From Iodobacter sp025352645 (GTDB lineage: Bacteria; Pseudomonadota; Gammaproteobacteria; Burkholderiales; Chitinibacteraceae): a stretch of 64,000 nt of DNA. Positions within the stretch are counted from its first letter, which is position 1; every line of letters begins with the position of its first letter. The notes under the pieces were generated by a model. That model was given only the letters and a program-made list of their open reading frames with translations. It was not told where the DNA came from and searched no databases. Position numbers and translations under genes: made by a program. Location: contig NZ_JAWQUO010000019.1 in NCBI RefSeq assembly GCF_033446605.1, positions 1-64,000 on the forward strand, read 5' to 3'. Of this stretch, positions 56,778-64,000 are shown one piece after another.

Positions 56778-57809
56778 ATGGCAGCAGCGTTGCCCAGGCT
56801 GGACAGAAGTAATCCGAGCAGCCGCTTAGGGATTGATAGCCAGCCGGTGCTTGCACCCGCTGCGCCAGCCGTTGTTAGCATGGTGGCGGCAGTGCGCGAG
56901 CAAAAAAGCGAGCGTGCGGGTTCCTGGCGCTACAGTACCCAGTTGAACGAGCAGCTGACGGCTGGACAGCGGGCGCTGGAGTATGTTGATCAACTTAGCG
57001 ATCAGCTAAGCGGGCTAAAGCTAAAGCTCAGCCAAGAGCTGGGTCAGCGCCGTGTTGACCGTGAAGAGCTGAGTAGCAAAGTGGCAGAGTTCTCCACGCT
57101 GTGGGCCGCCCGTAGCCAGCATACCGGTGGCAGCATAGATGGCCATTTAAAGTTTCATCTTGCTCAGGATGCAAAAGAAGTGTTCCGCGCCCGTGGTTTA
57201 GAGCTGGAATCCTTAAGCAGTGGCACTGCTGAAATGCTGACTTTTTATACCGGTGTGCGTGGCACTGGCCCTGCTTCGGTGGCGGTGGGCGGAGAGATCA
57301 GCCGTGAAAATCTGCTGCGCCAATTTAATCGCGCACTGGCGCCTTCTGGTATTCGCACCGAAGCCGATCAGAGCGGCGCTTTAGTTTTTTCAGTGGCAGA
57401 AGAAGCCCTACCGTCTTTGCAAAGTAAGCTAGCGATTCGGGGTGGCGGTATTCGCTTCCCCGCTGGGCAAGCTAATCGGCTTAAGCTGGAGAGTGAATTA
57501 CCCGCTATTACGCCTAGCCACTGGAGCACCGATGATCACGCCAGTGTGCGGCAAAGCCTGCAAAAAGTAGTGATGGCGCTGGAGCAGCTAGAGCAAACCC
57601 GTGCAGCAATTAGTAGCGCCATGGGTGAGGCGAAGCTGGCGATTGAGCAGCTTTCCACCATGAATGAATCAGAATGGGCGCAAAGCTTTGTCGGCGATTT
57701 TAATGGCCGTTTTAATCAGAGCAGCGATTACCGTTTTTTTAGCGACATCGCTCCGGCGCTGATGGGAATGAGCCGCTACCGTGTGTTGTCTTTGCTAGCG
57801 TTAAGATAG
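56778..57809 (+). CDS. Unknown flagellar-locus protein between flgL and flagellin (possible LafW-like)
   Basis: A 343-residue soluble protein with no signal peptide. ATG 56778 has the best spacing from AGGA (ATGs at 56769 and 56772 are too close). The start is Pro/Ala/Val-rich and disordered; about residues 60-115 and 255-300 are strongly helical with heptad-like Leu (SDQLSGLKLKLSQELGQ; LQKVVMALEQLEQTRAAI), like the terminal coiled coils of axial proteins. I do not recognise the family. In E. coli Flag-2 loci a gene called lafW, a putative hook-associated protein, occupies this place; homology is not established. It lies 68 bp after flgL and is probably co-transcribed. Confidence 0.6.
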   Translation: MAAALPRLDRSNPSSRLGIDSQPVLAPAAPAVVSMVAAVREQKSERAGSWRYSTQLNEQLTAGQRALEYVDQLSDQLSGLKLKLSQELGQRRVDREELSSKVAEFSTLWAARSQHTGGSIDGHLKFHLAQDAKEVFRARGLELESLSSGTAEMLTFYTGVRGTGPASVAVGGEISRENLLRQFNRALAPSGIRTEADQSGALVFSVAEEALPSLQSKLAIRGGGIRFPAGQANRLKLESELPAITPSHWSTDDHASVRQSLQKVVMALEQLEQTRAAISSAMGEAKLAIEQLSTMNESEWAQSFVGDFNGRFNQSSDYRFFSDIAPALMGMSRYRVLSLLALR

Positions 57810-57909
57810 TGCATCACTTTCGTTAGCGTGTTTTTTAAGCCCTATCGCCTAGTTTATAGCCTTGTAATTTAGTCTCTCAGCTACTTTAAAGGGAGATGGA
57901 GAGGTTTTT

Positions 57910-58644
57910 ATGCCTATGCTGCTTGCTATCTGCTGCCTGCTTTTGCCTTTATTTTGTTCTGCAGAAGCGACGATTCAGGTGGGCACTGGTTATTCTAAGC
58001 CACCCTATGTTATCTCTGAAACTCAAAGTGGCTTGGAGCTTGATATTGTGCGCGCGGCGCTGTCGGCTGAGCAGTTACAAATGAACGTCGTATTTTTGCC
58101 GCCAGCACGGGCGCTACATATGTTTAAAAGCGGCGAACTTGACGCTATTACCACGGTAAATGAAGGCTCTCATTTAGTTGGTTATTGGTCAGATTCGCAT
58201 ATTTTTTACCAAAACTACGCCATTACGATGGCAAGCAGGGCCATTGTGATCAAGAAAATGGCCGATTTAGCTGGGCACAGTATCGCCGCCTTTCAAAATG
58301 CCAAACTCGCACTTGGCCCCGAATATGCTGCAGCAATTACGCAGGCCAGCTATCAAGAAATACCCAATCAACTGACGCAAAACAAATTGCTTTATACCGG
58401 CAGAGTTGAGGTGGTTATTGGCGATCGACTTATTTTTGAGTACCTGAATCATAGCTTGGCTAGTCGTTTTAATGTGCAGCAAAAGCTGCAATTTAGCGCT
58501 ATTTTTCCACCAACTCATTATAAAGTCTTGTTTCGTAACCGTGATTTACGTGACCGCTTTAATCAAGGACTTGCCACCATTCACCATAATGGCGTTTATC
58601 ATCAGATAGAGCAGAAATACCGTTCTGCCCGTCTTACGCACTAA
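57910..58644 (+). CDS. Periplasmic amino-acid-type solute-binding protein (family 3) in the flagellar locus
   Basis: A 244-residue protein with signal peptide (MPMLLAICCLLLPLFCSAEA) and the SBP_bac_3 fold: VGTGYSKPPYVISETQSGLELDIVRAAL at the start, ARALHMFKSGELDAITTVNE, and FNQGLATIHHNGVYHQIEQKY at the end. No transporter partners adjoin it. A good GGGAGATGGAGAGG leader precedes the ATG. Proteins of this type can act as binding proteins or as sensory ligand-binding components; the reason for its place between axial genes and flagellin is unclear. Confidence 0.82.
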   Translation: MPMLLAICCLLLPLFCSAEATIQVGTGYSKPPYVISETQSGLELDIVRAALSAEQLQMNVVFLPPARALHMFKSGELDAITTVNEGSHLVGYWSDSHIFYQNYAITMASRAIVIKKMADLAGHSIAAFQNAKLALGPEYAAAITQASYQEIPNQLTQNKLLYTGRVEVVIGDRLIFEYLNHSLASRFNVQQKLQFSAIFPPTHYKVLFRNRDLRDRFNQGLATIHHNGVYHQIEQKYRSARLTH

Positions 58645-58692
58645 TTCCTTCAGTTTTATTCTTAGCATGTAAATATTTACTAATATACTACT

Positions 58693-58719
58693 TAAGAAAC
58701 TCCACGGGCTTGCCGCCTT
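58693..58719 (+). promoter_or_regulatory. Sigma-28-like promoter of the flagellin gene
   Basis: TAAGAAAC, 11-nt spacer, GCCGCCTT, 60 bp before the start codon. Confidence 0.6.
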
Positions 58720-58778
58720 AGGTAGGTAGAGGCGCCCAATGGCGGGTGCCGTTACTTTGTCATTTGGAGTTCTTCCCC

Positions 58779-59678
58779 ATGTTGAGCCTGCACACAAACG
58801 CCGCTGCCCTTTCTACCCAACGTAACTTAGGCACTAGCCAATCTGCTTTGACCACATCCATGACGCGTCTGGGTACAGGTCTGCGCATTAATTCTGCAAT
58901 GGACGACGCTGCTGGCTTGCAAATTGCCACACGTATGGATGCACAAAGCCGCGGTATGCAAGCGGCGATGAAGAATACTCAAAACGGTATCAGCATGTTG
59001 CAAACAGCTGAAGGCGCTTTGGGCGAAGTAAGCAGCATCTTATTGCGTATGAAAGACCTTGCTACTGAAGGCGCCAATGCGACTGCGTCAGCAGATGACA
59101 AAACCGCAATGCAATCAGAATTTGATGCATTGGGTAAAGAAATGGCCAACATCATGAAGAATACTTCTTTTGGTGGTGAAAAATTAATGAATCAAGGCGC
59201 CGCTCCTGCATCTTCAGGAAAGCTTGCTGGTGCAGCAATTGACTTTCAAATTGGTGCTAGCGCAGCAGAAAAAATGACTGTTGATATGAGCGCCACCTTT
59301 ACCGCTTTGGATGCAGGTTTGAAAGCGGCATCTAAGGCGTTCACTGACGCAACTGCTGCGACTCCTCCAGCAACGCCTGCTGCTGGTACAGAAATGACCA
59401 CGGCTAATGCGCAAATCACCTTATTAGATACCGCGCTGAAAGCTGTAGGCACAGTTCGCTCCGACCTTGGCGCAAACGCCAACCGTCTTGACCACGTTTA
59501 TAACAACTTAGGCAATATGGATAGCAATACCAAGATGGCTAAGGGCCGCATCATGGATACCGACTACGCTACCGAACAAGCAAAAATGACTTCTAACCAG
59601 ATGCTGATGCAAGCCGGTACTTCGATGCTGAAGCAAAGCGGCTCGATGAGCCAAATGGTGATGTCTTTGATGCAATAA
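58779..59678 (+). CDS. Flagellin (short)
   Basis: A 299-residue flagellin. The D0/D1 ends are well conserved: LSLHTNAAALSTQRNLGTSQ, GLRINSAMDDAAGLQIATRM, NTQNGISMLQTAEGALGEVSSIL; C-terminal DTDYATEQAKMTSNQMLMQAGTSML (key: DTDYATEQAKM). The central domain is very short and Ala/Thr/Pro-rich, as in lateral-type flagellins (LafA). TTGGAGT precedes ATG 58779. A terminator follows. Confidence 0.93.
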   Translation: MLSLHTNAAALSTQRNLGTSQSALTTSMTRLGTGLRINSAMDDAAGLQIATRMDAQSRGMQAAMKNTQNGISMLQTAEGALGEVSSILLRMKDLATEGANATASADDKTAMQSEFDALGKEMANIMKNTSFGGEKLMNQGAAPASSGKLAGAAIDFQIGASAAEKMTVDMSATFTALDAGLKAASKAFTDATAATPPATPAAGTEMTTANAQITLLDTALKAVGTVRSDLGANANRLDHVYNNLGNMDSNTKMAKGRIMDTDYATEQAKMTSNQMLMQAGTSMLKQSGSMSQMVMSLMQ

Positions 59679-59700
59679 TCCGGTTATGACTGGATAAACT

Positions 59701-59732
59701 AACCAGCTGCTGCGTGCGGCTGGTTTTTTTTT
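59701..59732 (+). terminator. Terminator of the flagellin gene
   Basis: AACCAGC (59701-59707) pairs with GCTGGTT (59719-59725), with extra CGC/GCG contacts, followed by a run of T. Confidence 0.93.
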
Positions 59733-59753
59733 GCGGGTCGTAGGGGTTTAAAT

Positions 59754-60635
59754 ATGCTGGGAAGAGTAAGCGAGGCTGGATTCATGCCTTTGCTACAGGC
59801 TAAGGAATCCAGCTCATTTAAAGAAGGTGATCTACTCACTATTATTGCAAAGCAACAATCAGTGGTGCGCTTACGCACACCTGATGGCCTAGAGCTGGAT
59901 ATTTGCCTGCCTGATATCTCGGCAGATTGGCTTGGCCGGCAACTGCGGGTATTGGCTAGTCAACCTCGTTTGCAATTGGCGCTAGAGACGATTCCTAAGC
60001 CAGAGCTGAGCAATGACGGCTTGTTGGATGCCTTGGTTTTGCGTGATAACCCAAGGTTTTCCAAAAATAGGCCACAGATTTTTGAGCTAGCAAATGCGTG
60101 GAGGGTACAATTATTAGGCACGATTTCCTATCTAGCAGTGCGCCTAGCCCAAGATAATGGGCCACATTTGCCTCTCGCCTTATTGCAATTGGGAGTGTCT
60201 ACCCAAGCAGCACCTGCCGAATCAGTGAGTATGCCGCTGTGGCTATGGGGTGGCCCAGTTTTGCAGCTGTGGTTTATCGAGGATGAGGCCGAGCCAAGTT
60301 TTGAATCAGCGGAATCTGCGGTTGAGTTATTGCTAGAAATTACTTTAGCGAAATGGGGCCCGATACAGCTGTTGCTGCGCTATCGGCATAGCAGGCTGGT
60401 GCTTAATCTAGGGGCGGAAAGTGAATGGCACTTTGCGCTCAGTGCTTTGGAGCCACAGTTTAAGCAGATCGCCTCCCAGTTGGGTTTGCAATTAGCTGTG
60501 TATGTGGGTGAGCCTTTAGTAGGCCTGCATCGCTTACAGGCCAGTAAAGCCGCTAGGCTCAGCCCTGCGCAACTACCGCTACCCATATTTAAGCTGGCGG
60601 CTGAAATATTGGTGCTATTAGAGGCTCATGCTTAG
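59754..60635 (+). CDS. FliK-like hook-length control protein (tentative)
   Basis: A 293-residue soluble protein. The C-terminal region LAKWGPIQLLLRYRHSRLVLNLG followed by SALEPQFKQIASQLGLQL has the pattern of the Flg_hook domain of FliK (strand-turn-strand, then helices ending in LxxxGLxL). The first 80 residues (EGDLLTIIAKQQSVVRLRT, LDICLP) look like a small beta domain, as seen before the FliK core in some betaproteobacteria. FliK measures hook length and switches FlhB specificity; flhB lies nearby. It is shorter than most FliK proteins and lacks a long Pro/Gln-rich ruler, so this is a moderate call. Confidence 0.5.
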   Translation: MLGRVSEAGFMPLLQAKESSSFKEGDLLTIIAKQQSVVRLRTPDGLELDICLPDISADWLGRQLRVLASQPRLQLALETIPKPELSNDGLLDALVLRDNPRFSKNRPQIFELANAWRVQLLGTISYLAVRLAQDNGPHLPLALLQLGVSTQAAPAESVSMPLWLWGGPVLQLWFIEDEAEPSFESAESAVELLLEITLAKWGPIQLLLRYRHSRLVLNLGAESEWHFALSALEPQFKQIASQLGLQLAVYVGEPLVGLHRLQASKAARLSPAQLPLPIFKLAAEILVLLEAHA

Positions 60636-60716
60636 ATGATTGGCGCTCAATAGCAGAGAGTGGCTTGAGTCAGCTTATAATATTGCGATCATTGAATAGC
60701 CTAAGAGCCAGCAAAA

Positions 60717-60980
60717 ATGCGTATTAATTTGAAAGTTCCTTTTGCAGAGAAAGACAGCGCAAAAGCCTTAGGCGCGCGCTGGGACGCGGCAAAAAAGCTT
60801 TGGTTTATCGTAGATAAGCCGGATTTAAGCCCATTTTTGCAGTGGATGGATGCCAGCAGTGTGGAGCAAAAAACGGCGAAAGTAGCGGCTCCTATCGCCG
60901 CGCCACTGCCTAAAATAGCAGGCGTAGACTACGGCGAGCCGCCTTGGGAAGTGACCGCGAATGACATTATTTTAAAGTAA
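60717..60980 (+). CDS. DUF5710-domain protein
   Basis: An 87-residue protein. Residues 1-45 (MRINLKVPFAEKDSAKALGA, then RWDAAKKLWFIVDKPDLSPF) match DUF5710, a small domain found in DNA-processing and mobile-element proteins, and often alone. The tail ends PPWEVTANDIILK. It lies between the FliK-like gene and the 3' end of flhA and has no evident flagellar role. Confidence 0.75.
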   Translation: MRINLKVPFAEKDSAKALGARWDAAKKLWFIVDKPDLSPFLQWMDASSVEQKTAKVAAPIAAPLPKIAGVDYGEPPWEVTANDIILK

Positions 60981-61111
60981 GGCACTGATGGGCAATAAAC
61001 AGTCTGGTCTGGTGTTTACTAGCAAAGGGGTGGCAGGCTTGCTTCAGCGCAGCTTTTGTCGCCGGGCTGATTATCGGGCTTTACCCATACTGCAAAAAAA
61101 CATATTCCACA

Positions 61112-63205
61112 TCACCCCAGCGTCCCAAGCAAACTCACGTCGTAATTCTCTGGAATCTCGTTATAAGAAAGCACATGCAGCCCAGGTGCAAACAGCCTGC
61201 CGTAGCGGGCAAGGATAGGGCGGATTTGTGGCATAACCAGCAAGATAGGCGGGGCGCTTTGTTGTTTGAGCTGCTCACGCACTAGCGGCATATTGCTTTG
61301 CAGTTGGCTGAGTACATTTGGGTCTATGGGGAAGCTATCCAGCGCAACCTTGCCGTTTTGCTGAGCTTGGCTAAGTGATCCCAGCAGCATGTTTTCTAGC
61401 TCGGCGCTGAGGTTAAAGGCCTTAATTTCACTTTTATTGCCCAGAATAGCTTGGGCGATTTGCCGCTTTAAGGTGCAGCGCACTTCGGCGGCCAGCATGA
61501 TGGGGTCTTTGGCGTTGTCGGCGGCGTCGACCAAGGTGGTAGCGATCGGCACGATGTCTTTGAGCGAGACATTTTCTTCCAGCAGATAGCGGTAAACGCG
61601 CAGCAGCTGGTTGGCATTCAGTGCGGTATTGAGTGCGCTGGCGAGCTTTGGTGCCAGCACGGTAAGCCGCTCAGATAAGGCGCTAACATCGTCGTGCCTA
61701 AATAGCTCGGCCAGATGGCTGCGGATTACTTTATTCAAGTGGGTGGCAATCACGCTTGGGCAGTCAATCACCTGATAGCCAAGGCCCAGCGCATTGGCTT
61801 TATCACCGCTGGCAATCCAAGTCACTGGCATGCCGTAGGCAGGATCTACGCCGGGGATGCCATCTAAATTACCGTAAACCTCGGGCGAGGGAATGGCCAT
61901 CAGGTGATCGCTAAATACCTCGGCCTGCGCCACCACGCTGCCATTGAGGCGAATGGTGTATTGCGATGGCTTGATGCGCAAATCATCACGCATGGCGATA
62001 TGTGGCAGCAAAATACCCATGTTTTCGCTGAGCGTTTGGCGCACGCCACGGATGCGTTTACTCAGCGGCGCGCCTTGCTCCTTATCCATCAGGCCGACCA
62101 ATTTATAGCCTAATGAGATCGCCAGCACGTCCACATAAGGCAGGGCTTGCCAGTCTAAATCGGCCTCATCGCTGCTGAGTAGCGCCGATTCGATGGCTTT
62201 TAAGTCTTGGGCAGGTTTTGGGTTTTTTTTTGCATTTTGCGCCATTTTCCAGCCGCTATAGCCCAGCAAGGCGGCAAAGGCCAGAAAGGGTACGAGCGGC
62301 ATGCCGGGAATAATCGCCAGCACAAACATAATGCCTGCTGCGCTGATGAGTACCGTTGGCGAGGCCAGCAGCTGCTCGCCAATTTGCTCCTGCATATCGC
62401 CAGAATCGCTGACGCGGGTGACTACAATCGCGGCGGCGGCAGATAGCAGTAGGGCGGGGATTTGCGCAACTAGACCATCACCAATGGTCATCAAGGCATA
62501 CAGGCGGAATGCCTCACCCATGCTTAAATCGTGCATAGCCGCGCCAATAGCCACCCCACCAATCAGGTTGATCAGCAGAATCAAAATACCGGCAATGGCG
62601 TCCCCGCGCACAAACTTAGACGCCCCATCCATCGAGCCATAAAAATCGGCTTCTGCGGCGATATCACGGCGGCGTTGTTGGGCTTGTTCCTGATTAATCA
62701 GCCCCGCATTTAGATCAGCATCAATCGCCATTTGCTTGCCTGGCATGGCATCCAGCGTAAAGCGGGCCGATACTTCGGCAATGCGCTCTGCCCCCTTAGT
62801 GACCACAATAAAGTTAATGATCATCAGGATGACAAACACCACCATCCCCACCACAAAATTACCGCCAATCACTACCTTACCAAAGGCTTCAATCACCCTA
62901 CCGGCCGCTTCTGTGCCTTGATGGCCGTGCAGTAACACCACGCGGGTAGAGGCTACATTGAGCGTTAGCCGCAGCAGGGTGGTGGCCAGAATAATGCTTG
63001 GAAAAGCCGAAAAATCTAGCGGGCGTTTCACCGATACCGCCACCAGCATCACAATAATCGCCAGCACAATATTAAAGGTGAATAAAAGATCTAATACCAG
63101 CGGCGGGATCGGCAGAATAATCATCGCCAGCATGGCCAGCAGGAATAAAGGCGCGGCCAGCTTGAACTGCTTTAGGGCGCTAAAATATTGGGTGAGTGAT
63201 TTCAT
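61112..63205 (-). CDS. flhA: Flagellar export apparatus protein FlhA
   Basis: A 697-residue FHIPEP-family export gate. Eight N-terminal membrane helices followed by the cytoplasmic substrate-docking domain. The FHIPEP signature is seen as ASKFVRGDAIAGILILLINL. The first cytoplasmic loop RFTLDAMPGKQMAIDADLNAG is also conserved. Its ATG overlaps the flhB stop (ATGA). It converges with the plus-strand genes; the 61-111 bp between hold nothing clear. Confidence 0.94.
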   Translation of the reverse strand: MKSLTQYFSALKQFKLAAPLFLLAMLAMIILPIPPLVLDLLFTFNIVLAIIVMLVAVSVKRPLDFSAFPSIILATTLLRLTLNVASTRVVLLHGHQGTEAAGRVIEAFGKVVIGGNFVVGMVVFVILMIINFIVVTKGAERIAEVSARFTLDAMPGKQMAIDADLNAGLINQEQAQQRRRDIAAEADFYGSMDGASKFVRGDAIAGILILLINLIGGVAIGAAMHDLSMGEAFRLYALMTIGDGLVAQIPALLLSAAAAIVVTRVSDSGDMQEQIGEQLLASPTVLISAAGIMFVLAIIPGMPLVPFLAFAALLGYSGWKMAQNAKKNPKPAQDLKAIESALLSSDEADLDWQALPYVDVLAISLGYKLVGLMDKEQGAPLSKRIRGVRQTLSENMGILLPHIAMRDDLRIKPSQYTIRLNGSVVAQAEVFSDHLMAIPSPEVYGNLDGIPGVDPAYGMPVTWIASGDKANALGLGYQVIDCPSVIATHLNKVIRSHLAELFRHDDVSALSERLTVLAPKLASALNTALNANQLLRVYRYLLEENVSLKDIVPIATTLVDAADNAKDPIMLAAEVRCTLKRQIAQAILGNKSEIKAFNLSAELENMLLGSLSQAQQNGKVALDSFPIDPNVLSQLQSNMPLVREQLKQQSAPPILLVMPQIRPILARYGRLFAPGLHVLSYNEIPENYDVSLLGTLG

Positions 63206-64000
63206 GCTGGTTCTTTAATCTCTGCAAGTTCTGGCGAAATATCCAAATCATTGGGTAGGTGAGGAGGCATACGGCGGCCTCCAGTGCGAAAGGCTTTTAG
63301 CTGCAATACATAGGTCAGCACCTGCGCCACGGCCTTAAATAAAGGCGCTGGGATTTGCTGATTCACTTGGGTGGTTTTATAAATAGCGCGAGCTAGCGGC
63401 GGAATCGGCACAATATCTATTTTGTGGATTTCGGCGAGTTGGCGAATATACATCGCCATTTCATCCATGCCTTTGGCCACAATAAAAGGCGCTTGGGCGC
63501 GGTTTTCGTCGTACTTTAAAGCCACCGCATAATGGCGCGGGTTGACGATAATCACGTCGGCATTGGGGATGGCTTTGCGGATGCTACGCTGGGCGATTTG
63601 CTGCTGAATCTGCCGAATACGTTGTTTAATCTCTGGTCGGCCTTCGCTGGTTTTATATTCGTCTTTGAGCTCTTGCTTGCTCATTTTTTGTTTACGCATA
63701 AACAAAAAGATTTGCAGCGGCAAATCAATGGCGGCAAATAAGATAAACACCAAGCAAAAGCTAAATAGCGCATCAAATAATAATTGCGCCGCACCCGTCA
63801 GCGCTTCGCTTAGCGTTCGCTCCTGCAGGCTAAAGAACCCGGGCAGGCTATTCTTGCTGACATAAAACAGTACGGCAGCCAGAATCAGCACCTTAATAAT
63901 GGCTTTGATTTGCTCGCTGGCGTGTTGCGCAGAGAAAATCCGCCCAAAATGGGAAAGCGGATTCATCCGCTCAAACTTAGGCATTAGCTGCTTGCCAGAG
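63202..64000 (-). CDS. flhB: Flagellar export switch protein FlhB (5' end outside window)
   Basis: The open frame runs off the right edge, giving at least 265 residues of an expected 370 or so. QLMPKFERMNPLSHFGRIFS is the conserved cytoplasmic loop before the third helix, so an ATG at 63984 is internal, not the start. The autocleavage site is NPRH (63532-63543) in place of the usual NPTH. The cytoplasmic domain continues normally (IVVAKGMDEMA-type; PPLARAIY). It switches export from hook to filament together with FliK. The stop overlaps the flhA start. Confidence 0.93.
   Translation of the reverse strand, partial: SGKQLMPKFERMNPLSHFGRIFSAQHASEQIKAIIKVLILAAVLFYVSKNSLPGFFSLQERTLSEALTGAAQLLFDALFSFCLVFILFAAIDLPLQIFLFMRKQKMSKQELKDEYKTSEGRPEIKQRIRQIQQQIAQRSIRKAIPNADVIIVNPRHYAVALKYDENRAQAPFIVAKGMDEMAMYIRQLAEIHKIDIVPIPPLARAIYKTTQVNQQIPAPLFKAVAQVLTYVLQLKAFRTGGRRMPPHLPNDLDISPELAEIKEPA

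Noticed and set aside
60988..61218. 76-codon plus-strand frame between the DUF5710 gene and the flhA 3' end
   Set aside because: It mostly overlaps the 3' end of flhA on the other strand and has no recognisable protein features.
63202..63984. A short FlhB starting at ATG 63984
   Set aside because: Upstream codons continue the conserved FlhB loop off the right edge, so this ATG is internal and the gene is merely cut by the window.

Overview
The window looks like chromosome from a motile, respiring betaproteobacterium, most likely of the Neisseriales (Chromobacteriaceae, for example an Iodobacter- or Chitinibacter-like organism). The indications are a beta-type aa3 oxidase cluster that includes its two tiny accessory genes, a ubiUVT set for oxygen-independent ubiquinone synthesis, a PEP-CTERM protein, and a complete axial flagellar operon. 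The taxonomic placement is inference from gene content. No species marker such as rRNA is present.

Layout. 1-4103: the left edge holds the 3' end of a probable transposase abutting a beheaded short-chain dehydrogenase, then an unknown gene, an EamA exporter, NADH pyrophosphatase NudC and a TauE/SafE permease, all on the minus strand. 4104-16104: secreted or envelope proteins (SGNH lipase lipoprotein, 5'-nucleotidase lipoprotein, FecR-domain protein, an orphan sugar-binding protein, a large extracellular nuclease coupled to a PEP-CTERM protein) plus RsuA and an adenosine kinase-like PfkB enzyme. 16638-22512: a five-gene peptide ABC importer, dppABCDF. 22597-24582: an unassigned two-gene module (AAA ATPase and GNAT acetyltransferase) behind a 39-bp dyad. 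24737-34437: RhlE, M13 peptidase, MarR-GNAT fusion with a perfect operator-like dyad, 6-phosphogluconate dehydrogenase, ubiU-ubiV-ubiT and UppP. 34527-43279: the cytochrome c oxidase locus with heme A synthesis genes (ctaC, ctaD, a 31-aa small assembly protein, ctaG, a DUF2970 gene, ctaE, surf1, an unknown gene, ctaA, ctaB), all minus strand except a divergent DUF2909 gene. 43579-44790: a DUF2189 membrane protein and three identical tandem initiator tRNA genes with a strong terminator.

44834-64000 is a flagellar locus: flgM, flgN, a stand-alone FlgJ-type muramidase, divergent flgA, flgBCDEFGHI, a short rod-cap-only flgJ, flgK, flgL, an unknown 343-aa protein, a periplasmic solute-binding protein, a short flagellin, a FliK-like protein, a DUF5710 protein, and on the other strand flhA and flhB (cut by the window edge). 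Upstream of flgM, flgK and the flagellin gene I see the same sigma-28-like spacing motif. The organisation (flagellin directly after the axial operon, split FlgJ) would suit a secondary or lateral flagellar system, but the window cannot show whether another system exists.

The most striking non-genic feature is the density of repeats. There are many copies of a GTAGGG(C/T)GGG-type palindrome, some nested inside longer inverted repeats like MITEs; four copies of a roughly 230-bp element starting with a GTGCC-TTC-GGCAC hairpin; three copies of a CTCCGTG-rich repeat; and a 10-unit CCAAAC microsatellite. They sit in almost every large intergenic gap, including gaps inside the flagellar, dpp and oxidase operons. 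I found no CRISPR array and no prophage. The best candidates for undescribed biology are the ATPase-GNAT module, the unknown gene between flgL and flagellin, the split FlgJ, and the nested palindromic elements.
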